The notes: a model not told the origin generated them from the sequence alone. DNA of 64,000 nt from Saccharum officinarum (GCA_020631735.1 CM036188.1:18952214-19016213), one strand, 5' to 3'; counted from the first letter of the stretch, positions 34,401 through 46,033 are shown. A program made the numbers and translations.

Positions 34401-36566
34401 TCCTTGGTGGAGCTCAGACTGCAAATGTTCAAAACGGTTTACCTGTCCAGTATGGACTTGGAAATGACCCTCTTACTCATTATTTGGCCAGAATGTCAAG
34501 GCATCAGTTGCACGAAATCATGGCTGAATTGAAGGTTAACTCGCAGTCTTTTATGCACTTCAATTACTTGACATTTACAAATGAACAAGTGCTGATTTTA
34601 GTTTCTTGTGTCTTTTTTTTTTAAATCACAGTTCCTAACTACTCAAAATAAGGAACATTCCAAAACTTTGCTGCAAGGAATTCCACAGCTGCCAAAGGCT
34701 CTATTTCAGGTTAGTTTTTTGCTAATAGTGATTGTACTTGTCAATTGTGTATTCTTAATGTCATTTCATACTTGATTCAAACCTTTTATTTTAGCTTGTG
34801 TAGGTTGTAAAGTCTCTACATATTAGTTTTCAACTGTTTACTGAATCTATTTACTTCCATTTATTTTATTTTAATAACCTCACGTGATTCGGTGCTACTA
34901 TATCGATATTGAATTTTTGTTGTTCATGTTTCCACTTTTCCTTTTAGGATTGTCCATAGAACTTTGATATCATTCATGATTGTCTTGTGGTCCTGGGTGG
35001 AAGAAGAAGAAGTTATATTCCTTGATCTTATTAAACACTGAATAGTTTGGTTTATGTGCATGTTCTGACGTAAGAAAAAATTGGCATGTTTACTTGTGGC
35101 TCAACTGTTAAGAAAAGTTGAGACTTGACTCCCTATTTCTTTATTTAATTTTGTGTATGCAATGAAATAAGCTTGTTTCTTTATTTGGGAAAAGCATATC
35201 ATTAAGCCGTTCTCTATCATAAGAATGAAAAATTAGAAACTCATGGCTTAAAGTTTTGCCTTGTTGTAATGCAGGCACAAATAATGCTTGGAATGGTAAC
35301 ACCACAGATGGTTAGTTCTTATTTGTCTTTGAGCTTTAAGCACCCTTTGTTTTCTCTGTCTTGATATAATGAATGTATGTTCTATACAAATTGCAGATGC
35401 AGATGGCAAAGAGCCAACGGCCGTTGGGCTCCTTAGCACAATCTTCATCTCACCTCAATGAGCCATATCCACAGCCAGATCCTATGATTCCAGTAGTCTC
35501 AAGGCCATCAAGTTTGCCAACTAACATACCACCAAACCCAACTATCCTACCGGAACAAACAGCAGCACTACATAGTTTTCCTCAGCATCAACATGCATCT
35601 CAGCCCCAGGTCAAAATGTTTCCACATGGACAACAGTCTGGGATCGCCGCACAATCTCCAATGCTACATCAGCCCCTTGGTGGTTCTTCCAGTGTTCCTA
35701 CTCAATCTCTTGTGGCCTCAGTAGGCTTAATCTCTCAAGTTCAGCCTCCATTTGTGCCACAGCACCCAGGACCACCTGTCATGCCTACAAGTGTACAACA
35801 GCTACCTTTGACCCACCCTCATCTAGCTCAGGTAGTTTTCTTGACTTGTGAAGGAGCTTATGTAATTCGCTAGTGGTGTCTTAGTTTATGTATCAAAATC
35901 AATGTTCATGATGAGTCATCTTGCTATGTATTGGCAATGCACTAATGGCCACAGATTAACTGAATTGTCCAATTGCAGGTAGCTGCTGCAACTGAGACTC
36001 TACCAAATGAAATAAGGGTTGCTGATCAAGCAAGTCATTTGACAGAGTTTACCCATCCTTCAAAATTGAGAAAATTGGAGGATGGAACCTCGGTGCCTGG
36101 AATTGTGAACAGCAGCCATGCTGTTTATACAGCTCCACTGCAAGCAGTGGGCCCTAGTGGACCATCAGGGGGCTATGGTGCTGGTGCTGTTAGCTTACAG
36201 CAGCCAGGGAATGAAGGGCAGGTACAAACCATTTATAACAGATTTCTCAGGATTTGTTATGTTCAACCTGTTTAGGTTCGAGTTTCCAATGTGGGAGATT
36301 GGTAACTTTGGAGATTCTTAACCAGTCTAAACGTTTGCTCATTCTATGGAGTTGAATAGAATCGTTGTGCAAAGTTTCTGAAGAAGCATTGTAATTTCCT
36401 TGCACTGAAATATGTGCTTGTGTCTTATCTGCAGCTTACGCCTGATGTCGAGTCAGCTCTTCTGCAGCAAGTCTTGCAGCTGACACCTGAGCAGTTGAGT
36501 TCGTTGCCACCAGAGCAACAGCAACAGGTGATTGAACTCCAGAAGATGCTTTCAGCTGGTAAATAG
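31463..36566 (+). CDS. CSTF64: Cleavage stimulation factor subunit 2 (CstF64), 10 exons
   Basis: Coding exons: 31463-31505, 31950-32028, 32889-33063, 34123-34156, 34296-34534, 34632-34709, 35275-35310, 35397-35831, 35979-36221 and 36435-36566. Total 1494 nt, 497 residues, all junctions in phase with GT-AG borders. An N-terminal RRM spans about 12-88, with RNP2 VFVGNI (13-18) and RNP1 KGYGFCEY (52-59). A hinge domain follows (about 125-225, including [19 protein letters not shown]), then a long Pro/Gln-rich linker, and the C-terminal three-helix domain at 455-497 ([20 protein letters not shown]). In the CstF complex the RRM binds the U/GU-rich element downstream of poly(A) sites, the hinge binds CstF77 and the C-terminal domain contacts Pcf11. 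The length is close to other plant CstF64 proteins. Single copy here and intact. Confidence 0.95.
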
Positions 36567-37576
36567 AAGCAACTGAGCTAGTGCAGCAAAATTGCCGGTT
36601 GAGAATCTGGCACATCAGTACATGACATAATGGCAAGTTGGCAACTAGTGGAAACTGGAAGTGATCCTCCGATTTGTTTATCAAGTCACTACGCCTGTAA
36701 CCTGTCAGCATTGTCGGCATCTTGATGCCATCAGTTTTGCTCAGAAGTATCCATATGGCTTTCTTTCTTCAGATCGGAGATAAAAGAAATGTGATGGGAC
36801 AAGATAGTGTGAAGAAAGGGAGACACGTTATCCATCACTGTTGTATCATTATAGGGAGAAAAATAACAATAATCAGTATCCAAAGGACCTTTTTTTTCGG
36901 CTTTCCCTAAAAGGGCTGTAGCATCACATATTTTTTGTCCTTTGAATTTTCTAGCAACAGTTGCAGGTAGGAAATGAATTTTGTGTAAGCTTATTATGAC
37001 GGAGAGATTTCTTATATTTATTGCCATAGGTCTCCTTAATTGTTTGAAGCCGATTTGGAATTCTAGGACTTGCTTTAATCTGTTGTTCTTCCAGCAGCTA
37101 TCACGATTTGGAATCCTTTCAGTTTCAGCTCATATTGAAACGCATGTGTATGCTCTGGTTTGTGAAATGTTTAGTTGTGTACATCGGAATGTTGGAATAG
37201 TTTCCAGCTTGACAGTTTATGTAGTAGTGATTAATTCCTGTGATGAACTAGGCCTTAGTGTTTATTGGTTTACTTTAGGCTGCTGTCACTCTGTAACTGG
37301 TTGGGGCGCCCGTTTCTTTGATATACAGCCTTATACTCTTTGAGAGAATAGTATTGACAATTTTCTATGGTATCAATCACCCAAAAACTTATTGCATTTT
37401 GATACCAGATCTTCACTACGAATGCTTAAGACACCATTTCTCCCACCTTGATCGTACCCATGATAACAAACTCGAGTCTGTGGGTTCTTTCTAAATTCGA
37501 GTCGTTGTATCTCTTTCTATATCTTAATAAAATGATATGTAGCTCTAGCTTCTGTGTAGTTCGAAAAATGCTACTA
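36567..37576 (+). other. 3' UTR and downstream flank of CSTF64
   Basis: T-rich sequence after the stop; ORFs in it are short and unmatched. No clear poly(A) signal was chosen. Confidence 0.4.
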
Positions 37577-37820
37577 GGGGTGTGTTTAGTTGGTGAAAAG
37601 TAGGTGAAAAGTTCCTGTAACACTTTTCGTTGTTATTTGATAAATATTATCCAACCATGAAGTAACTAGGCTCAAAAGATTCATCTCGACATTTACAGAT
37701 AAACTGTGCAATTAGTTATTTTTTTTACCTACATTTACTACTCTATGTATGCGTCCAAATATTTGATGTGATAGGTGGAAGAGAAAATATTTTGGGTTTA
37801 CATGAAAAGTGAACACACCC
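37577..37820. mobile_element. MITE with GGGGTGTGTTTAGTTGG ends
   Basis: GGGGTGTGTTTAGTTGG at the left, GTGAACACACCC at the right, TA on both sides. AT-rich interior, non-coding. Confidence 0.65.
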
Positions 37821-38093
37821 TAGGTTGTGCAGGCTACGATCCAAATGCTAAAGACACCATTTTGGTCATTTGGTGGCTAAGATAGTAAGATCGATGTCTT
37901 GCGAGCGAGCTGCCTATCAGGGCATCAACCAAACACGTCCATAGTCCCTTCACCTCAGATTAGGAATCGCACTGCATTTGTCTGCTAACATATGGTACTG
38001 TGCTGCAAATTACAGATAAAATGACTTGGGAAACATGATACCCCTAGGCAAGCTCTCCCTCGCCTTCTAGTTCTTCTCGAGGTTAGCCACTTA

Positions 38094-38548
38094 GAGCATC
38101 TCCAACAGCTCCCCTTTCTCATCTCCTATCCCCATAAACCTGTCATATTGGGGGAGATAAGTCAAATTTGATGCTCCAATAGCGCTCCCCTTTCTCATCC
38201 TTTTTATGGTGATCACCGATATCTCCCCCATCTCCCCTCAAATAAAGGGGGAGTTGTATCTCTCCTAATAGCCAGGACCCACCTCTAACTGTCACTTCTC
38301 TCTCCTGCGACGCTCGTCGGAGATGGCTTGGTGGCCGGTGGAAGACGCATTCACGAAAAGCTTTGCTCCGGCGGCCATGGTCATCGTGGACCCGAGGTGG
38401 AGGGAGGTGGGCCCCATATATTGGGGGAGATTATTGGTGATCTGTTGGAGCATCTCCCTCAATAATCTGAAAAAACAGTATTAGTGATCACCAATATCAT
38501 TCTATTTCTATTGGGGATGAAATATTGGTAAGCTGTTGGAGATGCTCT
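38094..38548. mobile_element. Tourist-like MITE with 17-bp perfect TIR
   Basis: GAGCATCTCCAACAGCT at the left and AGCTGTTGGAGATGCTC at the right are exact inverted repeats; TTA flanks both ends (38091-38093 and 38549-38551). The interior 38270-38410 is GC-rich and unlike the ends, which suggests captured sequence. 455 bp. Confidence 0.85.
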
Positions 38549-38581
38549 TAGCATGCTTTCTAGTACTAAAACCTTGTTAAT

Positions 38582-38884
38582 ACTCCCTCTGTCCTAAAAA
38601 GAATGTCTAGGGTTTAAATCTTGTCCTAAATTAGTGTAACCGTAGGTTGGAGATCAACTTTTGAGTTGGGACCGACCAATAAAAAAACCACAAACAATTA
38701 GAAAATCACCGTAACACATGACCCCTATCCATCCATCTAAGAACACTCTAGATGCAGTGCGGTGATTTCTTTTTAGTTCTGAATTTTGGTGCGTGGGGAC
38801 AAGGGTATAGGAGGGGACGTGCATAATTTTACACTTTCACTAATCTGGTCTCGAAAAGTGAGATTTACGGGATGGAGGGAGTGA
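38582..38884. mobile_element. Stowaway-like MITE
   Basis: ACTCCCTCTGTCCTAAAAAG at the left and GGGATGGAGGGAGT at the right are inverted ends of the 'CTCCCTCCGT' type. Non-coding. Confidence 0.6.
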
Positions 38885-39480
38885 CAAATAAGGCACCGAG
38901 TAATCTTTTAGCGTGAGAGATAAAAAATTTTCTCTAAACTCGCCAGCCCCTAGGTCCCTTCTAAGATTGCCATTGACTATCTTGCCCATAATGTTCAAAA
39001 AAACTATCTTGCCCACCAAGGTGTAACCAAGACATAAAGATGAGTGCGTAATTGAAAGAATGCAAAATAAGAAAATTCAAAAGAAAAACACTCATGTGAA
39101 ATCTAAAAATGCTAAAATGAAAATCACTAAAAACAAGTTATAATCTGAAAAATAAGATTAGATTGCGAAAGGAAGAAAGCTAAAAGAGGACCCGACCGAA
39201 GGGAACTAGAATCCCACGTAGACTACATGACACATTGACACCAGTGGAAATGAAGTTGTGAAAAAGCCCAAAGAACTAACAGAAACACGAAATTCGTCGC
39301 AGCCAAATGTGCCACGCAAATTTGCCTAATATCTAACAAAAACGAAAAGACAAGCATCATTTGGCCTACTTTCAAGTGTTTCTTTGGAGATCAAGTTATC
39401 ATTTGACATCACAGCTAGCGAAAGTGACAGTTACCCAAAAAAAAAAAACAACTCCCCCTGCATCCGAAATTCCGAGCGCC
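38885..39480. promoter_or_regulatory. Upstream region of NAC gene 1
   Basis: AT-rich, no gene. It is not similar to the promoter of NAC gene 2, so the two paralogues have different upstream DNA. Confidence 0.4.
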
Positions 39481-39483
39481 GAG

Positions 39484-39496
39484 TGCTATATATACC
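39484..39496 (+). promoter_or_regulatory. TATA box of NAC gene 1
   Basis: TGCTATATATACC, 194 bases before the ATG at 39690. Confidence 0.6.
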
Positions 39497-39689
39497 AGCA
39501 CGGGAGGGTGCGGCGGCGGCGCTTCCATTCCGACACGATCCAACCAAGAACCAAAAAAAGAGGCGGTGATACAACCCACCAAGAAACCAAGAACTAGAGT
39601 GTCATCGATCTGATTCCGACCAAGAAACCAAGAGGGGGATCCGGATTCTATTGGGCCAAGAAATCAAGGGAAGCTCTGCTCGACGAGCA

Positions 39690-40460
39690 ATGGAGGCGCG
39701 GCGGTTCGGCTTCGGCGCGTCCATGCCGCCGGCGAACAAGTTCGACCCGACGGACGAGGACATCGTGGCGCAGTACCTCCTCCCGCGCGCCGCCGGCGTG
39801 CCCAACGCGTACGAGCACGCCGTCATCGACGACGACCCCTACAGCTGCCCGCCGTGGGAGCTGCTGCGGCGCCATGGCCACGCCGGGAGCGACCAGGCCT
39901 TCTTCTTCGTTCCGCCGCGCGACATGGCGCGGAACGCCGGCCGCGTCAGCCGCGTCGTCAGCCCCGCGGCGCCGGGCGGCGTCGGCGGCGTGTGGCGCGG
40001 GCAGAAGGGCGAGGACAAGGCGCTCGTCATCGTGCGCGGCGACGCCCGCGGCCCCGAGCTGACGGTCAGGTTCCGGCGGTACAACCTGTCGTACTACAGG
40101 AAGGGTGACCGGAGGTCCAGCGGCTGGGTCATGCACGAGTACCACGTCGTCCACCAGGAGCTGCGCTCCGGCGCCGTGGTCGCGCGCATCAAGATCACCG
40201 AGAGGGCCAAGAAGATGGGAAAGAGGGAGCAGCTGCTGCAGGAGGAGGACGCCGTTATCGCCAGGGCGGCGGCCGCCCTCGTTCCGGGACCAGACCAGCC
40301 GGGTCCCAGCAACTACTTCGTCTCCGAGTCCGACTACGGCCATGCCGCCGGGAACGCCTTCGTGGCGAGCGTTGTTGGCGAGGGCAGCGGCGACAATTTC
40401 CTCCAAGAAGATGGCAGCGGCTGCTATTTCCTCCAAGACTACGGCGGCAATGGAGATTGA
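39690..40460 (+). CDS. Divergent grass NAC-domain protein 1, intronless
   Basis: 256 residues in one exon. The ATG at 39690 is chosen over the in-frame 39651 because likeness to the paralogue at 48450 begins here (MEA.RFGF). NAC subdomain A is recognisable (residues 18-33, FDPTDEDIVAQYLLPR), as are B (50-59, PYSCPPWELL), an altered C (70-76, AFFFVPP) and D/E (130-153, RRYNLSYY and SGWVMHEYHV). The usual WKATG-type DNA-contact motif is absent; around 102-112 it reads WRGQKGEDKAL. The C-terminal third is acidic and Gly-rich, consistent with an activation region. Most NAC genes have introns in the NAC domain; this one does not. Probably nuclear, but DNA binding cannot be assumed. A tandem paralogue lies 8.8 kb away. 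Confidence 0.8.
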   Translation: MEARRFGFGASMPPANKFDPTDEDIVAQYLLPRAAGVPNAYEHAVIDDDPYSCPPWELLRRHGHAGSDQAFFFVPPRDMARNAGRVSRVVSPAAPGGVGGVWRGQKGEDKALVIVRGDARGPELTVRFRRYNLSYYRKGDRRSSGWVMHEYHVVHQELRSGAVVARIKITERAKKMGKREQLLQEEDAVIARAAAALVPGPDQPGPSNYFVSESDYGHAAGNAFVASVVGEGSGDNFLQEDGSGCYFLQDYGGNGD

Positions 40461-40979
40461 AATGAAAAGCTGATAGGATGCAATGCTCTGCTAGAATAGT
40501 CTGTACTGTACACTAGGCCTCATTGGCGTTCAAGATATGGTTAACAGCTGATTGATTCTTCTATTTGTGAACTATCAATCGCTGAGATCGCTTGAATAAT
40601 ATGTTTTGGTTTTCTGATGTGAGTAACAGGAGTTCTTTCAGAAGAGGAACTGAAAGCTATTCTAGATTCACCTGTATGATACAGAGTAAGTTTTCTTCCA
40701 TCATATGCTGATTACTGCCAAAGTTTATCTATGCTCCAGTACCACAATTATATGCATATATGGACTACCACTTGGACAGGATTAATTAGCAGCAACAGAA
40801 ATTTGCAAAGAAAAAAAGGGGGCATTGAGGCTGTGATAGAGATAAGTAAACCGACCCAACTCAAGATCAGTGGTACTACTACTATATGAGCATCCAGATG
40901 CATCAAGCCACCAACCCTGGGAGTACACATTTCTGGGTATGAAAAATGTAATCTGCAGAATTGAACCATATTGACAACC

Positions 40980-42640
40980 ACACATGATTTGGCATGTCGA
41001 TACTTTCTTCTTACATGCCAAAATGTAATGGATTTCCTATTCCTACTGTTAATATGTTGTGACTGCTTACAAGGGGGGAACATCATGTTCCTTAATCTGA
41101 AACCTTTCATCTCAGTCTTCGACAACAAGGCACGCTCCACACAAGAACTCTTGCAAGACGCACAAACCTTTTGCATGATTGAGAAAAAGAACTCTTGCAA
41201 GACATTATCAATGATGTACACATGCAACGCTTAGCTTTTGAGGATAATCAGTAGTTCCACAATAGTTTTTCAGTTGTTTTCTTTCTTTGCTCTTTTCATT
41301 ACCTTGTAAATATTCAGACTATGCTTTCTACTGAATGAAAAGGCAGAGCACCTGCCGGTTCTGTTCAAAAAGAAAAACCTTTCATCTCGCTGTGCTGATG
41401 TTTGTCCTGCATGTTGGCACTTGAATTGGTCCCATCTTACAGTAAAGAACAAAGTTCTATATGTATCTCAAGCAACTGATTTATGCAAACATAGGATCGT
41501 ATTATGCAAATTCTAATCATCCTATGTGTTTCAAACCTGATGATCATGAAAACGTATGTTATGGCAGGTGTACCCTGTAGCTCCAACATTTCTTGGAAGG
41601 ACTTACTGTAGGCAGTAGCCAGGGGATGATAAACCTTTGGTTTTCTTATGTGTCTGAGCTTGGTGATAGTTTTTCTTATGTGTTTTGACCATAATATCAG
41701 CATAACTTCATGATTAAGGGCAAAGTTTACATGATGAAAGGGGAAAGATTGCTAGCCGATAAACAGGAGTGAGCAAAACTAAACTGCCAAAATACGCTCC
41801 TATAATGGAAAAGGCAAAGTGAGGTATATAAAAGAAAATATTGCTTTGATACAGCAACCAAACAAAAAATAAAGGATAGAAAAAATATTTAGTTTCTCAA
41901 TGTTTTTTCAGTAGAAAAGGATCGTATTTCATTTTACTTACTGGCTGCAGCCTCATGAAAGTTTGAGCAAATAATGACTTGATGTAAAAGGAGAAGTTAC
42001 TAACAGACGTGCATTATGATTAGAGGCACGGAAGTGAGCTTTTGCAACTTATTCTTGCAAAGGACTATTTCAAAACTGAGTTCCGAGCCGGGTTGAAAGC
42101 ATATGCCATAGTTCACTTGCTCCAAACAGATCCTTATTTATTCCGATGGTAAATAAAATGGTTACCCTGTAATCACGCCAAACGCGATTCAAATGAAATG
42201 CTGGGGTATTAAGGATTATGGCCACAACAACAGCATTGCAAATCTGCATTTGGACATTCTATTACATTGACATCAATTATACATGCTGAAAACCGAAAAT
42301 GTAAGTTATATTATTAAAAAGAAATAAATTAACCCTACAGAGGAAGATTGGTACTCCACACAACATTCAGTACGGATTTATTCACTATGGGAGATGAGGT
42401 ATAGAAATTGCAAGAGAACATTATTAACTACCATGTTTACAAAAGGAAAAAAATTCAAAACATGACACATAATGTACGTGAGTAACTATACCAGATAAGA
42501 AATATGGAAGCACAATGATAATTCGGACCACAAAACATGTCTTGAACTGCAAGAAGAAATCCAGTACCTTACTGTGGTTACCAAAATCTGGTGACATGAT
42601 CGGCGAGAAAATGTATATGAGTATAAACCTTACAGTATTT
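40980..42640 (-). pseudogene. Gutted O-fucosyltransferase pseudogene
   Basis: Same orientation and order as the gene at 51011-56284. 41365-41440 matches exon 10, 41565-41700 matches the 3' part of exon 5, 42160-42240 matches exon 4, and 42240-42640 matches intron 3. Exons 1-3, the 5' part of exon 5 and exons 6-9 are missing. A second scrap of exon-10-like sequence lies at 41060-41110. It follows NAC gene 1 just as the fuller gene follows NAC gene 2, so it is the partner copy of a duplicated module. Confidence 0.8.
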
Positions 42641-42749
42641 CTTTTTTCCCAGGACATACCGTAGCTACTAGGTTATGTGGCTTTCCACATCCTAATAATG
42701 AGGCAGAGGTAAATGAAGAAGAACAGGTTCTGAACTCCATACCTCTGAT

Positions 42750-42861
42750 CCTCGCCATAGCAGTGCCAATGCCTTCTCTGAAAGCCAAGCATTTGGACTC
42801 CAATCCTTCTTCCCCTTCCGGAGAAGCCCCTAATAATTTTTTTTGACCCAAAAAGCCCCTA
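42750..42861. repeat. Duplicated segment, left end of NAC promoter relic
   Basis: Matches 47280-47350: CTCTCTGAAAGCCAAGC, TTTGGACTCCAAT and AGCCCCTAATAA are shared. In the other copy it lies about 1 kb upstream of NAC gene 2. Confidence 0.75.
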
Positions 42862-42870
42862 ATAATTAAT

Positions 42871-43433
42871 GGGTTAAGTCTAATTTACAACCTCCAACTC
42901 TTGCCAAAGTCCGAATTTGAACCTCGAACTCCAAAACCGGATAACTTTGGCCCTCCAACTCTTGAAACCGTTCAATTTTCAACCTTGAGCTGGTTTCAAA
43001 AGCGGTTTTCCATTTTCGGGAAACGCTGAAATTTTATATTATTTTTAAGCATCTTAACGTCCTCAAATAAATAAAAAACTCGAAACTACAAAATTATAGA
43101 TCTCATTGAGAGCTACAACTTTGGTATAAAAAGTATATTCATTTGACTCCATATGGAGTCAAATGAATATACTTTTTATACCAAAGTTGTAGCTCTCAAT
43201 GAGATCTACAATTTTATAGTTTTGAGTTTTTTCATCTGAGGATGTTAAGATGCTTAAAAAAATAATATAAAATTTCAGCGCCTCCCGAAAATGGAAAACT
43301 GCTTTTGAAACCAGCCCAATGTTGAAAATTGAACGGTTTCAAGAGTTGGAGGGCTAAAGTTATCCGGTTTTGGAGTTTGAGGTTGAAATCTGGACTTTGA
43401 CAAGAGTTGGAGGTTGTAAATTGGACTTAACCC
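42871..43433. mobile_element. Foldback Mutator-like MITE with perfect 9-bp TSD
   Basis: 563 bp, ends GGGTTAAGTCTAATTTACAA and TTGTAAATTGGACTTAACCC, fully palindromic around GACTCCATATGGAGTC at 43146-43161. ATAATTAAT flanks both sides (42862-42870 and 43434-43442), the 9-bp duplication of MULEs. It is inserted in the NAC promoter relic. Confidence 0.9.
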
Positions 43434-43799
43434 ATAATTAATTAATAATAGTAATAACAAACAGAAGCATATCGTCAAGCCCTTGGTAAGCAGCAGCTAA
43501 AACGTAATCGAAAACAATCACGGGCCATCTTGTCAAGTCCTTCGTCGAGACGCAGCGGGCAACTAGGAGGATTCGGCCCAACAACAGCCTGCTCTCCTCT
43601 CGCTGTGCGGCGTGAATTTTTTGTAGTATACTAGATATATGCCCTGCCTCGGGTAACAAATATATTTTTGCCTTGCCTACGCCAATGCACGTGGATTGTG
43701 GCTTTGACGAAGTTAAAGTCTATTTTATGATCTTTATCACCAAAATTGTGTAGATCAGGAGGAAGATTGCAGGAAAAATATAAATTAACATGATAAATC

Positions 43800-44216
43800 T
43801 AATGATGCTAAGACCCAAACAACCAATGGCTAAAGCCAGCTTCTTCAAAGTCGCATATCCCGCCGTCGGCAGGGAGGCGGTGCGGCAGCTTCACGCGTCT
43901 CTGTGTGCCTAGTAGGCGTAGCAGAGCTGGCAGTCCATGGGGGAGAGCCAGATCAAGAGGTAGCTCATGCACTGCGCGAGGTTGAACATGTTGTTGTTGC
44001 CCTCGCCGGAGCCAGTGGTGCCGAAACCCGAGTGCGTCACGTTCTAGTAGATCATTTTCAGGGTAGTGACGAAGTTCACGTCGAAGGTCTCCAGGTTTGT
44101 TGTCTGCATTGCCACGCACACCGAGTCGATGATCGCCGGCATGTCCGCGTTATCATGGGCACTAGTGGTGACGGCCAAACCGCTGAGGAGGTGGTGGATC
44201 GAGACAGCCGCCGCCA
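43800..44216 (-). pseudogene. DUF26 (Gnk2-type) cysteine-rich secreted protein pseudogene
   Basis: The minus frame from 44216 begins with a Met and a hydrophobic stretch like a signal peptide. It then shows the DUF26 layout: a variable N-terminal half, a Gly-rich Gly-Ser-Gly-Glu-Gly segment, a Phe-Asn-Leu-Ala-Gln-Cys motif and the Cys...Leu-Ser-Pro-x-Asp-Cys-x-x-Cys core. Three in-frame TAG stops interrupt it (one before the Asn-Val-Thr segment, two after the core cysteines). DUF26 domains occur in cysteine-rich receptor-like kinases and secreted antifungal proteins; only one domain is seen and no kinase. It lies within the insert that splits the NAC promoter relic. Confidence 0.65.
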
Positions 44217-44559
44217 TCAAGAAGGGGCAGTACTGCCGGTGCGCTAGTCGTGGCTGCCGCCACCGCTACATTAGCGTCGCGTAAGGGAGTCCTCGCGCAT
44301 TACTGTATTGGTGTAAAGTATGTTTATAAGTATGTTTATTTTTTCTATTTCCATACGTAGCACTTGACGTTTTTGTTTCACGAAGTGGATCCGGACTCTA
44401 GCTAGGTGTTTTTTTTAGTGTATTGGTGTAAAGTATTTTCTTTTTTTTAACGAACTAGATCCCGACTCTAGGGGAGCTTTTTTTAGTGTATTGGTGCTAA
44501 ATAAGACGAAAGTGGTACTATTCATCAGGTTCAATTTTTTTCAACCTAAACGAGGCCCT

Positions 44560-45380
44560 ATATTCAAATCTATTTATAAGATATCCATTCTATACCCTCC
44601 CCGTAATTCCCCATACCCGTTGGATAATCTGATTCATATACTCACGAACACATATACTATGTAGTCCGTAGTACTTGCATGCTTGGACTGAACGGGTTAC
44701 TGAGGCTCCGAGCTGCTTATCGTCTTCCTCCGTCAGGACCTCGCCGCTGTCTTCCTCGGCTGCTCCATCCCGGCACAGTTCGCATACAGCTTCATCCAGT
44801 GCGCACTTTTCCTGCCTGTAGGCATAGCCCGTCGTTGTGCCACTCGTCATCTTCTCTCTACTGCCGCTGGCCGCGCATGGCGCACCTCAGCATCATCCAT
44901 GCCTTCGTCGATGTCCAAGGTCGTGTGTTGTGGGTGAGGCTATAGGAGCACGGTTTCCTTGTCAGCTTGTTGCTGCCATGGCGCCGCCGCAGTCCGTGTC
45001 CATAGGCGCAGTTAGACATGGAGCAGGCCTCGTCAGCGCCGCTGCGCTGGCCGGCACAGTTGCTGTGGCCGCGCAGTCGGACATAGCCACACATGCAATT
45101 GTTGGACCCTTTCTCGTGTGGCACCTCCACGCCAGCTTGTGCTTTCTGTGATACCTTTGAGAAAGAAACATGGAGAGAGAGCGCAAGGGAGGAGACGGGA
45201 TTACCGGTAAAAGCGGGGATACCCGTACCCTACCCTTAATCGAACGGGTAGGAAGCCAGTCATCCATACCCGACCCAAACTATGTGGGTGTGGATTTGGA
45301 GAACGGGTTAGGATACCCAGCGACAGGCTTAGGATTTAGTTTGGTAAGGATAAGGATTTGAAACAGATGTTTTTTTTACG
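44560..45380. mobile_element. Possible degraded hAT-like element with ACCCGT repeats
   Basis: AT-rich left end with CCCCATACCCGTTGGATAA, and a right end rich in ACCCGTACCCTACCC and GAACGGGTTAGGATACCC, reminiscent of the hAT element at 29490. The interior (44680-45130) is GC-rich without a recognised protein. No clear TIR or target duplication was found. Confidence 0.35.
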
Positions 45381-45487
45381 TTGTTTTTTTGCTGTATATT
45401 TTCGGAAACGTTTTTTTTGCCATGGGTTGTTTTTACCGTACAAGGGCAGGGCGGGGAGAAGCAGACGATACTCTTCGTTATTTTTTA

Positions 45488-45621
45488 GGCCTTGCTTATA
45501 TGTCCATGTATTCATCTCAATCCATACGTGTTGAAGTGGATTAAGGTGAAATTGAACTAAATTCTATTTGATTTTGCTCCAACATATGTGAATTGAGGTG
45601 AATACATGTGTATCAAAGCCC
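45488..45621. mobile_element. Tourist-like MITE, 'TCCACCTCAAT' family, copy 3
   Basis: GGCCTTGCTTATATG at the left, GTATCAAAGCCC at the right, TTA on both sides (45485-45487 and 45622-45624). Confidence 0.7.
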
Positions 45622-45895
45622 TTAGGTGGTAAGTAGAAGCAGGGGGGAAAACGAGCTGAAGCAAGTCCGAGCAGAAGTGCGGAATCCGACTCCGAGTCGC
45701 GTCGCAGCTCCTGCCTCTCCTGGGCTGCGCTACGCCTACATATATTAGGAAAGGAAACGAACCCGAATTTAAACTACCGCTATAGCGAAATACTGTGCCA
45801 CTTTTGCTGAGTGCTGCTACTCGCGCATGGTGGCAGTTTTATTATAAAATAAAGAGCCAATTTTGGAGAAGCTGCCGTGAAACTTCTCTATTTTA

Positions 45896-46033
45896 CACCT
45901 TATTTGGATGCATGTGTATCCACCTCAATTCATATGTGTTAAAGTGGAATGCAATGAAATTTAGTTTAATTTCACTTTAATCCACTTCAACAGACATGGA
46001 TTGAGATGAATAAATGCGCATCTAAACAAGACC
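45896..46033. mobile_element. Tourist-like MITE, 'TCCACCTCAAT' family, copy 4
   Basis: Shares TATCCACCTCAATTCATATG with the other members; right end CTAAACAAGACC followed by TTA. Confidence 0.65.

Larger units (their letters stand above)
43434..45770 (+). pseudogene. Promoter relic of a lost NAC gene copy
   Basis: 43440-43615 matches 48110-48210 (shared ACGGGCCATCTTGTCA or close, and AGGAGGATTCGGCCCAACAA). 45645-45770 matches 48210-48310 (shared GGAATCCGACT, CTGCCTCTCCTG and CTACGCCTACATATAT). About 2 kb of other DNA separates the halves. Homology stops 140 bases short of the NAC 2 ATG position, and no NAC coding sequence follows. Confidence 0.75.

Noticed and set aside
39648..40436. 262-codon frame antisense to NAC gene 1
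   Set aside because: Shadow of a GC-rich coding exon; the plus frame carries the NAC motifs.
44590..45267. Frames of 86-104 codons on both strands
   Set aside because: GC-rich interior of a probable degraded element; no recognised family and no consistent frame.
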